Source of the DNA: Mycobacterium bourgelatii
Lineage (GTDB): Bacteria > Actinomycetota > Actinomycetes > Mycobacteriales > Mycobacteriaceae
Length of the DNA: 64,000 bases
Direction of reading: 5' to 3'
Assembly: GCF_010723575.1 (NCBI RefSeq)
Contig: NZ_BLKZ01000001.1
Location: 5,518,001 to 5,582,000, forward strand
Each line of letters opens with the position of its first letter. Within the stretch, counting starts at the first letter, position 1. Under the pieces are notes generated by a model. That model ran no database searches. It saw only the letters and a list, made by a program, of their open reading frames with translations, and had not been told where the DNA came from. Of this stretch, positions 26,109 through 34,598 are shown in pieces. Position numbers and translations under genes: made by a program.

Positions 26109-27356
26109 GTGCTGACGCTCAAGGCGGCCGGGCTCCTCGACGTTGACGGCGGGGAGATCGTCCGGCCCGGTGTGCTGCGGATCGAAGGCGACCGGATCAT
26201 AGGCGTCGGCCCGGACCAGCAAGGCCCAGAAGGCGAAATCCTCGATCTTGGGGACCAGATCCTGCTGCCCGGCCTGATGGACATGGAGGTCAACCTCCTG
26301 ATGGGCGGGCGCGGGGAGAGACCCGGCCTGTCGCAGGTTCAGGACGATCCGCCGACCCGGGTGTTGCGCGCCGTCGGCAACGCACGCCGCACCCTGCGCG
26401 CCGGGTTCACGACCGTGCGCAATCTCGGACTCTTCGTCAAGACCGGTGGGTACCTGCTGGATGTCGCGCTGGGCAAGGCGATTGACGCGGGCTGGATCGA
26501 CGGCCCCCGAATTGTTCCTGCCGGACATGCGATTACGCCGACGGGCGGACACCTCGACCCGACGATGTTCGCCGCGTTCGCACCGCACGCGCTGGAACTG
26601 ACCGTCGAGGAAGGCATCGCCAACGGGGTCGATGAAATCCGCAAGGCGGTGCGTTACCAGATCAAGCACGGCGCGCAGCTGATCAAGGTGTGTTGTTCGG
26701 GCGGAGTCATGTCATTGACGGGTCCGCCCGGGGCACAGCACTATTCGGACGATGAGCTGCGCGCGATCGTCGACGAGGCACACCGGCGCGGATTGCGCGT
26801 GGCGGCGCACACGCACGGCGCCGACGCCGTCAAACACGCGGTGGCCGCCGGCATCGACTGCATCGAACACGGCTTTCTCGTCGATGACGAAGCCATCGCG
26901 ACGATGGTCGAGCACGGCACCTTCCTGGTGAGCACCCGGCGCTTGGCCGAAGCTATGGACGTGTCACATGCACCACCCGAACTGCAGGCCAAGGCCGCCG
27001 AAATGTTCCCCATGTCGCGAACGTCGATTCTTGCGGCGTTCAATGCCGGGGTGAAGATCGCCGTCGGCAGCGACGCACCCGCAATACCGCACGGGAAGAA
27101 CGCCGACGAACTGGTCACCCTGGTCGAATGGGGCCTACCGCCGTTGGCGGTACTGCGCGCGGCCACGGTGACCGCGGCCGAACTCATCAACGCAAACGAT
27201 CTCGGCCGGCTCACCGAGGGCATGCTCGCCGATGTCATCGCCGTGCCCGGAAACCCCTTGGACGACATCACCGTTACCCGTGATGTCGGCTTCGTCATGA
27301 AAGGCGGCAAGGTCTTTGTCAACGCAGCAGCCAACTCAGCAGCCAACCAGAACTGA
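26109..27356 (+). CDS. amidohydrolase (imidazolonepropionase/prolidase-like) lacking the HxH motif
   Basis: A 415-residue amidohydrolase of the subgroup with a split beta-sandwich and TIM barrel. Most ligands are present: Lys193 (LIKVCCSGG, the usual carboxylated Lys), His234/His236 (VAAHTHG), His254 (IEHG) and Asp322 (VGSDAP). The first motif, normally DxHxH after LPGL, reads D58-M-E60-V-N62, so both His ligands of the alpha-metal are replaced. A mononuclear or rearranged site is implied. GTG start 3 bases after the previous stop. The C-terminal Ala/Asn-rich tail overlaps the next gene by 41 bases. Confidence 0.82.
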   Translation: MLTLKAAGLLDVDGGEIVRPGVLRIEGDRIIGVGPDQQGPEGEILDLGDQILLPGLMDMEVNLLMGGRGERPGLSQVQDDPPTRVLRAVGNARRTLRAGFTTVRNLGLFVKTGGYLLDVALGKAIDAGWIDGPRIVPAGHAITPTGGHLDPTMFAAFAPHALELTVEEGIANGVDEIRKAVRYQIKHGAQLIKVCCSGGVMSLTGPPGAQHYSDDELRAIVDEAHRRGLRVAAHTHGADAVKHAVAAGIDCIEHGFLVDDEAIATMVEHGTFLVSTRRLAEAMDVSHAPPELQAKAAEMFPMSRTSILAAFNAGVKIAVGSDAPAIPHGKNADELVTLVEWGLPPLAVLRAATVTAAELINANDLGRLTEGMLADVIAVPGNPLDDITVTRDVGFVMKGGKVFVNAAANSAANQN

Positions 27357-27759
27357 CGATCTGGTCGAGATCCAGCAACTGCTCGCCCGATACGCGGTGA
27401 CCATCACCCAGGGCGACATCGACGGCCTGGTAAGCGTTTTCACGCCTGACGGCACCTACAGCGCATTCGGCGATACCTACACCCTGGACAAGTTCCCGGA
27501 ATTGGTTGCCGCGGCGCCCAAGGGTCTGTTCATGACCGGGACGGCACTGGTCGACCTGGACGGCGATACGGCCAGCGGCACCCAACCGCTGTGCTTCATC
27601 GAACACTCCGCGCACGACATGCGAATCGGCTACTACCGGGACACCTATGTGCGAACCGATGACGGCTGGCGCCTGAAAACCCGTGCCATGACGTTCATTC
27701 GACGCAGCGGAGTGCACGACTCCGGACGCCCGCATGCCGTGGGCCGCCCCACCCCGTGA
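27316..27759 (+). CDS. SnoaL-like (NTF2-fold) protein
   Basis: A 147-residue SnoaL-like protein. The opening DLVEIQQLLARYAVTITQGD and following VFTPDGTYSAFGD are the hallmark helix and strand of the family; YYRDTYVRTDDGWRLKTRAMTF is the last strand pair. Such proteins may act as dehydratases, isomerases or hydrolases in catabolic operons. TTG start at 27316 lies inside the end of the amidohydrolase gene, and the stop overlaps the next GTG, so all three are translationally linked. Confidence 0.78.
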   Translation: MSTQQPTQQPTRTDDLVEIQQLLARYAVTITQGDIDGLVSVFTPDGTYSAFGDTYTLDKFPELVAAAPKGLFMTGTALVDLDGDTASGTQPLCFIEHSAHDMRIGYYRDTYVRTDDGWRLKTRAMTFIRRSGVHDSGRPHAVGRPTP

Positions 27760-28862
27760 CTTCCGTCCCGACGGTCGAGCAGTTCCGCACCGACCTGTGT
27801 GCCTGGCTCGACGAGCATGATCTAACACCCGGGCCCGACCATTCGCTGCAGGGCCACATGCACCAATTCGCCCGGGTGAGCGCGGCGCTGTACGACGCCG
27901 GCTGGATGCGCTACGGCTGGCCCGTTGGCGTGGGCGGCCTGGGCGGGCCTGCGCTACTGCGCGCGGTCGTCGGTGAGGAGGTTGTCGGGCGCCGCCTGGC
28001 CGAACCTGGCCCGTACTCAATGCTCGAGGTGCTGGCCCCCACGATGATCGACTACGCCGCACCGGAACTCGCCGCGGAGATGGTGCCCCGGCTGCTGAGC
28101 GGCCGCGAACACTGGTGTCAGGGCTTCTCCGAACCCGGCTCGGGAAGCGACCTGGCTTCGCTGTCGACCCGAGCCGCCCCGCACGGCGACGACTGGATTG
28201 TCAACGGGCAAAAGGTGTGGACCAGCTTCGCGCAGTTCTCCACCCGATGCATCCTGCTCACCCGCACCGCACCGGGTCATGACGGGATCACCGCCTTCTT
28301 TGTCGACCTGGACACACCCGGCATCACCATTCGGCCGTTACGCACCATGCACGGCGTCGACGAGTTCTGTGAGGTGTACTTCGACGATGTGGTGATCCCG
28401 TCCGGTCGCATGCTCGGCAAGCCCGGCGACGGCTGGCGGCTGGCGATGGACCTGCTTCCCTACGAGCGCTCGACGTGCTTCTGGCAGCGGATCGCCTACC
28501 TGTACACGCGATTCGACGCGCTGATCGCCGAGACCGCCGACAGCCCTTCCGACGAATCCGACTTGGGTGCGGCCTATCTGGCGCTGCACACCCTGCGCTG
28601 CCGATCGCGGGCAACCCAGCACCGACTGGCCGGCGGAGCGCGCCTCGGGCCAGACACGTCCATCGACAAAGTGTTACTGGCCACCGCCGAGCAACGGCTT
28701 TACGACACCGTCCACGACCTGCTGCCCGGCACGCTCGAACTCGACGACACTTCCTGGCGACCGGAGTACCTGTACTCGCGCGCGGCCACCATCTATGGCG
28801 GAACCGCCGAGATCCAGCGCAACATCATCGCGCGCCGGCTGCTCGATCTGGGGAAGGAGTGA
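27756..28862 (+). CDS. acyl-CoA dehydrogenase, large partner of a two-gene pair
   Basis: A 368-residue acyl-CoA dehydrogenase-fold protein. It keeps the flavin/substrate motif GFSEPGSGSDLASL, NGQKVWTSFAQ and the C-terminal YGGTAEIQRNIIARRLL. The stretch between is shortened, and the motif expected to bear the catalytic Glu (GG-G-T-E) is not seen here but occurs in the next gene. This division resembles the heteromeric FadE26-FadE27 (ChsE4-ChsE5) type, where two different chains form one active site. GTG start overlapping the SnoaL stop. Confidence 0.83.
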   Translation: MTSVPTVEQFRTDLCAWLDEHDLTPGPDHSLQGHMHQFARVSAALYDAGWMRYGWPVGVGGLGGPALLRAVVGEEVVGRRLAEPGPYSMLEVLAPTMIDYAAPELAAEMVPRLLSGREHWCQGFSEPGSGSDLASLSTRAAPHGDDWIVNGQKVWTSFAQFSTRCILLTRTAPGHDGITAFFVDLDTPGITIRPLRTMHGVDEFCEVYFDDVVIPSGRMLGKPGDGWRLAMDLLPYERSTCFWQRIAYLYTRFDALIAETADSPSDESDLGAAYLALHTLRCRSRATQHRLAGGARLGPDTSIDKVLLATAEQRLYDTVHDLLPGTLELDDTSWRPEYLYSRAATIYGGTAEIQRNIIARRLLDLGKE

Positions 28863-28867
28863 CCGCC

Positions 28868-29662
28868 GTGGCTCTGGACCCCGAGCTGCAGTTGCTGGCC
28901 GACTCGCTGCGCACGGCGATGACGGACGCCTCCGGCGCCAAGCTGGACGCGTCGTTGGCCGAGCTCGGCTGGCTCGACATGCTGGATGAGATCCCGGATA
29001 CCGCAATACCTTTGGTATTTCGTTTGCTGGGCGAGACGGGAGCCCAGGCACCCGTGCTCAACGACGTCGTGCTGCGGGCCGCGGGACGGCCGGGCGGCAC
29101 CACGGTACCGCTGCCGTATGCCGGTGGCTCCTGGGTGGTCTGGGAACGCACTGACATCGTGACCGAGGCACTGGGCGAGGAACTGCCGCTGCGGCGGGCG
29201 ACGGCCGGGGAACCCGTCCCGACGGACGCGGCCCGCCGGGCGTTGGGGTGGTGGTTGGTCGGCACCAGTCGCGCCATGCTGTCCCTGGCCCGTCAGCACG
29301 CCCTGGACCGCGTTCAATTCGGCCGTCCCATCGCGTCTTTCCAAGCGGTGCGGCACCGACTGGCGGAAACACTGGTAGCGATCGAGGGCGCCGAAGCGAC
29401 CCTGCAAGCCGCGACGGACCAGCCCGACGAACTGGCCACCCTGCTGGCCAAAGCCGCGGCCGGTCAGGCGGCGCTGACCACCGCCCGCCACTGCCAGCAG
29501 GTGCTCGGTGGCATCGGCTTCACCGCCGAACACGCGCTGCACCGGCACGTCAAGCGGGCGTTGGTACTGGACGGGCTGTTCGGCAGCGCTCGGGAGCTCA
29601 CCCGGCAGGCGGGAGCCATACTGCGCGACAAGGGATTTGCGCCGCGGCTGGTTCAGCTTTAG
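28868..29662 (+). CDS. acyl-CoA dehydrogenase, C-terminal-domain partner
   Basis: A 264-residue protein containing mainly the C-terminal helical half of acyl-CoA dehydrogenases. HALDRVQFGRPIASFQAVRHRLAE is the FAD-contact helix and GGIGFTAEHALHRHVKRA carries the probable catalytic Glu. The N-terminal EPGxGSD strand is absent, supplied by the partner at 27756. Start chosen at GTG 28868, nine bases after GGAAGGAG; GTG 28859, overlapping the previous stop, is an alternative. The stop overlaps the convergent LAL regulator gene by four bases. Confidence 0.83.
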   Translation: MALDPELQLLADSLRTAMTDASGAKLDASLAELGWLDMLDEIPDTAIPLVFRLLGETGAQAPVLNDVVLRAAGRPGGTTVPLPYAGGSWVVWERTDIVTEALGEELPLRRATAGEPVPTDAARRALGWWLVGTSRAMLSLARQHALDRVQFGRPIASFQAVRHRLAETLVAIEGAEATLQAATDQPDELATLLAKAAAGQAALTTARHCQQVLGGIGFTAEHALHRHVKRALVLDGLFGSARELTRQAGAILRDKGFAPRLVQL

Positions 29663-32412
29663 ACCAGCAGTTCGGGGCTGAGGCCGCGCAACTCTCGTCG
29701 CGACGTGACACCAAGCTTGGCGAAGATTCGGCCTAAATGCCATTCCACGGTGCGGGGGCTGATGTACAACTGCGCGCCGATCTCGGAATTGGTGCAACCT
29801 TCTCTCGACAGGCGACTGATCTGCCGTTCCTGCGTAGTCAATGCGCCAGCAGTACCTGTCACCGGCTTGTGCAACGTCTCACCGGTCGCCTGGAGTTCAC
29901 GGCGCGCTCGCGCGGCGAAGCCCTGCGCTCCCATCTTGGCGAACATGTCGTAGCCCAACCGGAGCTGGATCCTGGCATCGGCGCGTCGGTTGGCTCTGCG
30001 CAGCCATTCACCGTAGACCAGATGGGTACGGGCCAAGTAGACGGCGACGGGGGTGCGCTGCAAATGCAGTAGCGCGGTTTGGAAGTCGGCGTCGGGTTCG
30101 GCGCTGTGCCCGGTCAACGCGTCGGAGCGCGCCGCGATGCCGAGCGCGGTTTCGGTGCCGCTCGCCTGGGCACGTTCGCGAAGGCGGGTGAGAAGTTCTG
30201 CGGCTAGCGATGTTTCACCGCAGTAGGCAGCGGCCTCGACCGCCTCGGTCAGCAGGTAGCTTGCCATTCCGACATCGTCGTAGTCGCCGAGTCCGGACAC
30301 ACTCGCGTCCAAGGCTTTCGGGTAGCGGGACAGCCCGTTGTGCAGGATGGCCGCGGAGTAGAGCGCGACGGATACCTCGGTCCCCTCGCCGCGCCCGGAG
30401 GCTCCCTCGATCGTGGCGTTGACATAGTCGAGGCAACGTTTTTCCTGGCCACGGTAGGCGGCTAGATACGGTTCGATCGAAAGGTGTGGTGGGGTTCCGG
30501 TCGCGGCCGCAAGTATCTGGACTTCCTCGAGCGCGGCCTCCGCCGCCCCGAAGTCGCCGCGTGTGACGCAGACCCCGGCATAGGTCGACAACGAGGAGGA
30601 AGCGAGCGTCAATTCTCCTGCGGCACGCTGATTTTCCAATTGCTGCGTGGTGAGGAAGTCGTACGAGTCCTGGTCGAAAACATCAAGACATACTCGATTC
30701 GTGATGTCGTGCCAGCGAAGATCTACGGTTCCGCTCCGGGTTTCGCGCACGTACTGCGCAATCGCCTCCCTGAGCAGCGGCGCCGCCGGCACGTATCCGT
30801 CGATGAGCCGGACGATGAGACCCTGCAGCAACATATCGACCGTGTCGTGGGGGTCGATGGCGATGTCGCGGCGGGCGGCACGGGCGATCACCTCTGGGGC
30901 GCCGGCACTGCCCGCGCCGTAGCGACCGACGATCAGAGCCGACATCAGCGCCTCGAGGTAAGTGTCCCGCGCCAACTCAGCGTCGATACCGGTGAGCCGT
31001 TGCGCCGCTGCCAACAACAGCGGCGGAGCGTCGAGACCACGGCGCGCGGCCCAGGCCAGCCTGGCTCGCATGAGATCGGCTCGCGCAGTGATGGATTCGT
31101 CATCCGATAACTCAGTGGTCAGGGTCAGCAGCTGAGTTGCGGTGTCCAGCGCGCCGGCGTCGAGCTTGGCCTGAGCGGCTTGGAGCGCGCGCTGAGCCCG
31201 CAGCTGACCATCCGGTGTTGCGTCGACGGCCGTCGCCAAGAACGCCGCAGCGGCCGCGGTACCGCCGCGGGCGCGGGCCTGCTCGGCCGCGGCCACCAGC
31301 TCGTCGGCAACCTCCGGGTCGGGACCGGCGATGGAATGTGCTCTATGCCAGGCACGGTGGTCGGAGGCGGTCGAACCGGTGATCGCGCGGGCCAGTGCGT
31401 TGTGGGCACGTCGGCGCTCCGCCAGCGGTGCCGAGCCGTAGATCGCCGAGCGGACCAGCGGATGGCGAAACCGGATGCGGCCATCGACCGAGAGCAGCCC
31501 GGCCGTTTCGGCGGGCGCCGCGGTGTCGGCGTCGATTCCCAAAAATGCGGCGGCGGCCCATAGCCAGGACGGTTCTCCGGTGGGTTCGGCAGCCGCGAGT
31601 AGACAAAGCGTGCGGGTGGCTGCCGGAAGGTCGTTGAACTGCTCGATAAAGCCGCCTTCGATGCGCCCGGGGATCGATTTCGCCCGTGCCAATCCGTAGC
31701 CGCCGGCGAGTTCGGTCGGACCGAGGGAACGGATCAGTTCATGCAGCGCCAGCGGGTTCCCTCTCGACTCCGCGATGATGCTGTCGCGCATGCGATCACT
31801 GAGCCGGCCCGGCAGCAGCCTCGTCAGCAGCGCCCGTGCGTCCTGCTCCGGCAGGCCCGTCAGCATCATTTCGGGCAGGTTCGCCAATTGGGCCACGGGC
31901 CGTCTAGCAGCAAAAATCATGACGATTCGATCTGCGAGCAATCGTCGTGCCACGAATCCGAACGCCTGCATGGAAACCAGATCAACCCAGTGCGCATCGT
32001 CGATGACGCAGATCGTCGGTTGCCCCGCACTGGCGTCGGCCAGCAGCGTGAGCAGAGCCAGCCCAACCAGGAGCGGATCCGGCGCACCGTCCCCCTCGCT
32101 GAGGCCGAGTGCGACCTCCAGCGCGCCGCGCTGCGGTTTGGGCAGCCGCCCCATCGACTCCTGCAGCGGAGCCCAAACCTGTTGCACCCCTGCGTAAACC
32201 AGCTCCATCTCGGACTCGGCTCCGCTGGTGCGGATGACGCGGAAGTCGGCTGCCCGGTCAAGCAGGTGGTCGATCAGCGCGGTCTTGCCGATACCAGGCT
32301 CGCCCCGAACGACGAGCACTCCGCTGTGACCCTCGCGCGCGCCACCGAGCAGCCCGGCCAGTTGCTGCTGTTCCTGCCGCCGGCCGAGCAAACCGCGCAG
32401 ATTGTCGCGCAC
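29659..32412 (-). CDS. LAL-type LuxR regulator (ATPase, TPR-like, HTH)
   Basis: A 917-residue regulator of the MalT/LAL type. Residues 1-200 form a STAND ATPase: Walker A GEPGIGKTAL at about 37-46 and Walker B TICVIDDAHW. A long helical, TPR-like sensor region follows. The last 60 residues are a LuxR HTH: LTTQERQISRLSREG, TNSEIGAQLYISPRTVEWHL. Such proteins oligomerise on ligand and ATP binding to activate promoters. It is divergent from mdlC across 158 bases that contain a CCCGGGTAAATC-type site, also found before the GlcD-GlcE gene; I infer control of that module. A paralogue lies at 54156. Confidence 0.9.
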   Translation of the reverse strand: MRDNLRGLLGRRQEQQQLAGLLGGAREGHSGVLVVRGEPGIGKTALIDHLLDRAADFRVIRTSGAESEMELVYAGVQQVWAPLQESMGRLPKPQRGALEVALGLSEGDGAPDPLLVGLALLTLLADASAGQPTICVIDDAHWVDLVSMQAFGFVARRLLADRIVMIFAARRPVAQLANLPEMMLTGLPEQDARALLTRLLPGRLSDRMRDSIIAESRGNPLALHELIRSLGPTELAGGYGLARAKSIPGRIEGGFIEQFNDLPAATRTLCLLAAAEPTGEPSWLWAAAAFLGIDADTAAPAETAGLLSVDGRIRFRHPLVRSAIYGSAPLAERRRAHNALARAITGSTASDHRAWHRAHSIAGPDPEVADELVAAAEQARARGGTAAAAAFLATAVDATPDGQLRAQRALQAAQAKLDAGALDTATQLLTLTTELSDDESITARADLMRARLAWAARRGLDAPPLLLAAAQRLTGIDAELARDTYLEALMSALIVGRYGAGSAGAPEVIARAARRDIAIDPHDTVDMLLQGLIVRLIDGYVPAAPLLREAIAQYVRETRSGTVDLRWHDITNRVCLDVFDQDSYDFLTTQQLENQRAAGELTLASSSLSTYAGVCVTRGDFGAAEAALEEVQILAAATGTPPHLSIEPYLAAYRGQEKRCLDYVNATIEGASGRGEGTEVSVALYSAAILHNGLSRYPKALDASVSGLGDYDDVGMASYLLTEAVEAAAYCGETSLAAELLTRLRERAQASGTETALGIAARSDALTGHSAEPDADFQTALLHLQRTPVAVYLARTHLVYGEWLRRANRRADARIQLRLGYDMFAKMGAQGFAARARRELQATGETLHKPVTGTAGALTTQERQISRLSREGCTNSEIGAQLYISPRTVEWHLGRIFAKLGVTSRRELRGLSPELLV

Positions 32413-32455
32413 GAAAAATATGGTCGCAGGAAACTGCTCCCGGGGCGCGTCGAGA

Positions 32456-32473
32456 CCGGGGATTTACCCGGGG
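32456..32473. promoter_or_regulatory. CCGGGGATTTACCCGGGG element (class 3 site, copy 1)
   Basis: Reverse-complemented, this 18-mer shares CCCGGGTAAATCCCCGG (17 bases) with 37517-37533. It lies between the divergent LAL regulator and mdlC starts. The AT core flanked by CCCGGG arms is a plausible activator site. Confidence 0.65.
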
Positions 32474-32570
32474 TGGGCACGTGCCCCCCGGTGCTTGACT
32501 TCAGCCGTGGACAGCTGAGCGGCCGATGGCCCGCGCTTCTGCTGCCTCAAACTAGAAAGGTCGTGTCTGG

Positions 32571-34184
32571 ATGGCCGACGTAAAAGACGTGCACGACGTC
32601 ACCTACGAACTGCTCCGGAAGCTGGGCTTGACGACGGTTTTCGGGAATCCCGGATCAACCGAGCAATCCTTCTTGAGGGACTTCCCGGACGACTTCACCT
32701 ACGTGCTGGCCTTGCAGGAAGCGTCGGTGCTGACCATTGCCGACGGCTTCGCCCAGGCCACCGGACGGCCGGCCCTGGTCAATCTGCACACGGCGGCGGG
32801 CACCGGCAATGCGGTCGGCAGCTTGGTGGCGGCCTACCGGGCCAATACCCCGCTCATCGTCACCGCCGGTCAGCAAACCCGGGAAATGCTGCTGTGTGAC
32901 CCCTACCTGGCCAACAAGGATGCGACGGTGCTGCCGCAGCCGTGGGTGAAATGGGCCTATCAACCGGCGCGTGCGGAAGACGTCCCGGCCGCGTTCATGC
33001 GCGCTTATGCGACAGCGCTGCAGCCACCCGCCGGGCCCGTATTCCTGTCGATCCCGTTGGATGACTGGCAGAAGCCGGCGCTTGGACCCGCGGTGGTGCG
33101 CACCATCGCCGAACGGACCAGCGCCGACGCTGATCGCTTGCGCCACTTCGCCGAACGCATCAGCGGCGCCCAACGTCCAGCGCTTGTGCTGGGTCCCGAA
33201 GTGGACCGTGCCGGCGCCTGGGACGCCGGTGTCGCGTTCGCAGAGAAGTTGAAGGCGCCCGTCTACGGCAGCGCATTACCCGACCGCGTCTCGTTCCCGG
33301 AGGACCATCCGCTCTACGCCGGCATGCTGCCGATGACCATCGCCGGGGTGGAACAGGTGCTGCACGGCTACGACCTGGTGGTGGTGGTCGGCGCGGAAGT
33401 GTTCCGCTACTACCCCTACGTGGCGGGCGAGTATCTGCCCGAGGGCACCGAACTGCTGCAGATCACCTCCAATCCGGACCGTGCTGCGGTGGCGCCCGTC
33501 GGCGACAGCGTCATCGGTGACGTAAAGCATGCCCTGACATTCCTGACCGAGGCGGTGCAGGTACCGGCGGACCGGCAGCCACCGCCGCCGTTGAAGCACG
33601 AACGAAAGTCCGACCTACCGGCGTCCGCGCCAATGACCGCCAACGCGGTGTACGAGGTCATCAGCACCCTCAAGCCGGCGGACGCGGCGGTGGTGATGGA
33701 GTCGACCTCCACGATTGCCGAACAGCAGACGTGGCTTCCCACCACGCACAGCGCGGGCTTCTACGCCACCGGCAGCGGCGGAATCGGTTGGGGGGTACCG
33801 GCGGCCGTCGGCGTGGCGCTCGGCGACCGCGCCCGCGGCGTCAAACGCACGGTCGTCGCCACCATTGGCGACGGTTCCTTCCAGTATTCGATTCAAGCGA
33901 TCTGGACCGCCGCGCAGCACAAGTTACCCATTGTGTACGTCGTGCTGCGCAATGGCGAGTATGCGATCCTCAAGTCGTTTGCGTTGTTGGAGAAGACGCC
34001 CGGAGTACCCGGACTCGATCTACCCGGCCTCGACATCGAGTCATTGGCAAAGGGATTCGGCTGCCGCTCGGTGACGGTCGACAGTAGTGACGCCCTGGCG
34101 AGGGAGTTCTCCGCGGCGCTCACCGCCGATGGGCCTACGGTGATCGTGGCGCCCACCGTGCCCCAACTCCCGTTCCTAGGCTGA
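32571..34184 (+). CDS. mdlC: benzoylformate decarboxylase-like ThDP enzyme
   Basis: A 537-residue thiamin-diphosphate enzyme closely resembling Pseudomonas benzoylformate decarboxylase, which converts benzoylformate to benzaldehyde and CO2. Conserved: FGNPGST (Ser29), LALQEA (Glu50, the ThDP activator), LHTAAGTGNA (His73), GQQTR, and the ThDP/Mg motif GDGSFQYSIQAIWTAAQ. Compared with the Pseudomonas sequence from memory, its second active-site His (His281, in VFRYHQY) is replaced by Tyr281 in VFRYYPY. The substrate may be a different 2-keto acid. ATG start after AGAAAGG. First gene of a three-gene unit with a tautomerase and a quinone reductase. Confidence 0.85.
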   Translation: MADVKDVHDVTYELLRKLGLTTVFGNPGSTEQSFLRDFPDDFTYVLALQEASVLTIADGFAQATGRPALVNLHTAAGTGNAVGSLVAAYRANTPLIVTAGQQTREMLLCDPYLANKDATVLPQPWVKWAYQPARAEDVPAAFMRAYATALQPPAGPVFLSIPLDDWQKPALGPAVVRTIAERTSADADRLRHFAERISGAQRPALVLGPEVDRAGAWDAGVAFAEKLKAPVYGSALPDRVSFPEDHPLYAGMLPMTIAGVEQVLHGYDLVVVVGAEVFRYYPYVAGEYLPEGTELLQITSNPDRAAVAPVGDSVIGDVKHALTFLTEAVQVPADRQPPPPLKHERKSDLPASAPMTANAVYEVISTLKPADAAVVMESTSTIAEQQTWLPTTHSAGFYATGSGGIGWGVPAAVGVALGDRARGVKRTVVATIGDGSFQYSIQAIWTAAQHKLPIVYVVLRNGEYAILKSFALLEKTPGVPGLDLPGLDIESLAKGFGCRSVTVDSSDALAREFSAALTADGPTVIVAPTVPQLPFLG

Positions 34185-34193
34185 GGAGAAACC

Positions 34194-34589
34194 TTGCCCG
34201 TCTACACCATCACCACGGCCGCCGCGACGCTTGATGGGCCGACCAAGGCCAAGCTGGCCGCCGCCATCACCGAGATCCACTCCCGCGTCAATCACGTGCC
34301 CAGCACCTATATCAACGTGGTGTTCAACGAGCTACCCGCTGATTCCGTTTACACCGATGCCCAACCGGCGCAACCCTTGCTCATCAATGGGTGGGTGCGC
34401 ACGGGTCATCCCGACGACGAAACCAGCCAACTGCTGGCCGAAGTGGCCAATGCGGCCACCGAAGTGACCGGCATTCCGGCGCACCGAATCCTGGTCATCA
34501 TTCAAAACAGTCCCGCGCACTTCGCCATGGAGGGCGGGCGAGTGCTGCCCAACCCGGGTGAGGAACAAGCGTGGTTGGCCGCGCAGTGA
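34194..34589 (+). CDS. tautomerase-superfamily protein (cis-CaaD-like)
   Basis: A 131-residue tautomerase. Removal of the initiator Met (TTG 34194) exposes Pro1, the catalytic base/acid. Compared with cis-3-chloroacrylic acid dehalogenase from memory, Pro1, His28 and the late Glu in MEGGRVLPNPG are kept, one of two Arg is retained (WVRTG), and the active-site Tyr is not. Chain length and the C-terminal pattern match cis-CaaD rather than the 62-residue 4-oxalocrotonate tautomerase. The reaction could be tautomerisation or hydration of an unsaturated acid. It follows mdlC after 9 bases. Confidence 0.82.
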   Translation: MPVYTITTAAATLDGPTKAKLAAAITEIHSRVNHVPSTYINVVFNELPADSVYTDAQPAQPLLINGWVRTGHPDDETSQLLAEVANAATEVTGIPAHRILVIIQNSPAHFAMEGGRVLPNPGEEQAWLAAQ

Positions 34590-34598
34590 CGTAACCGC

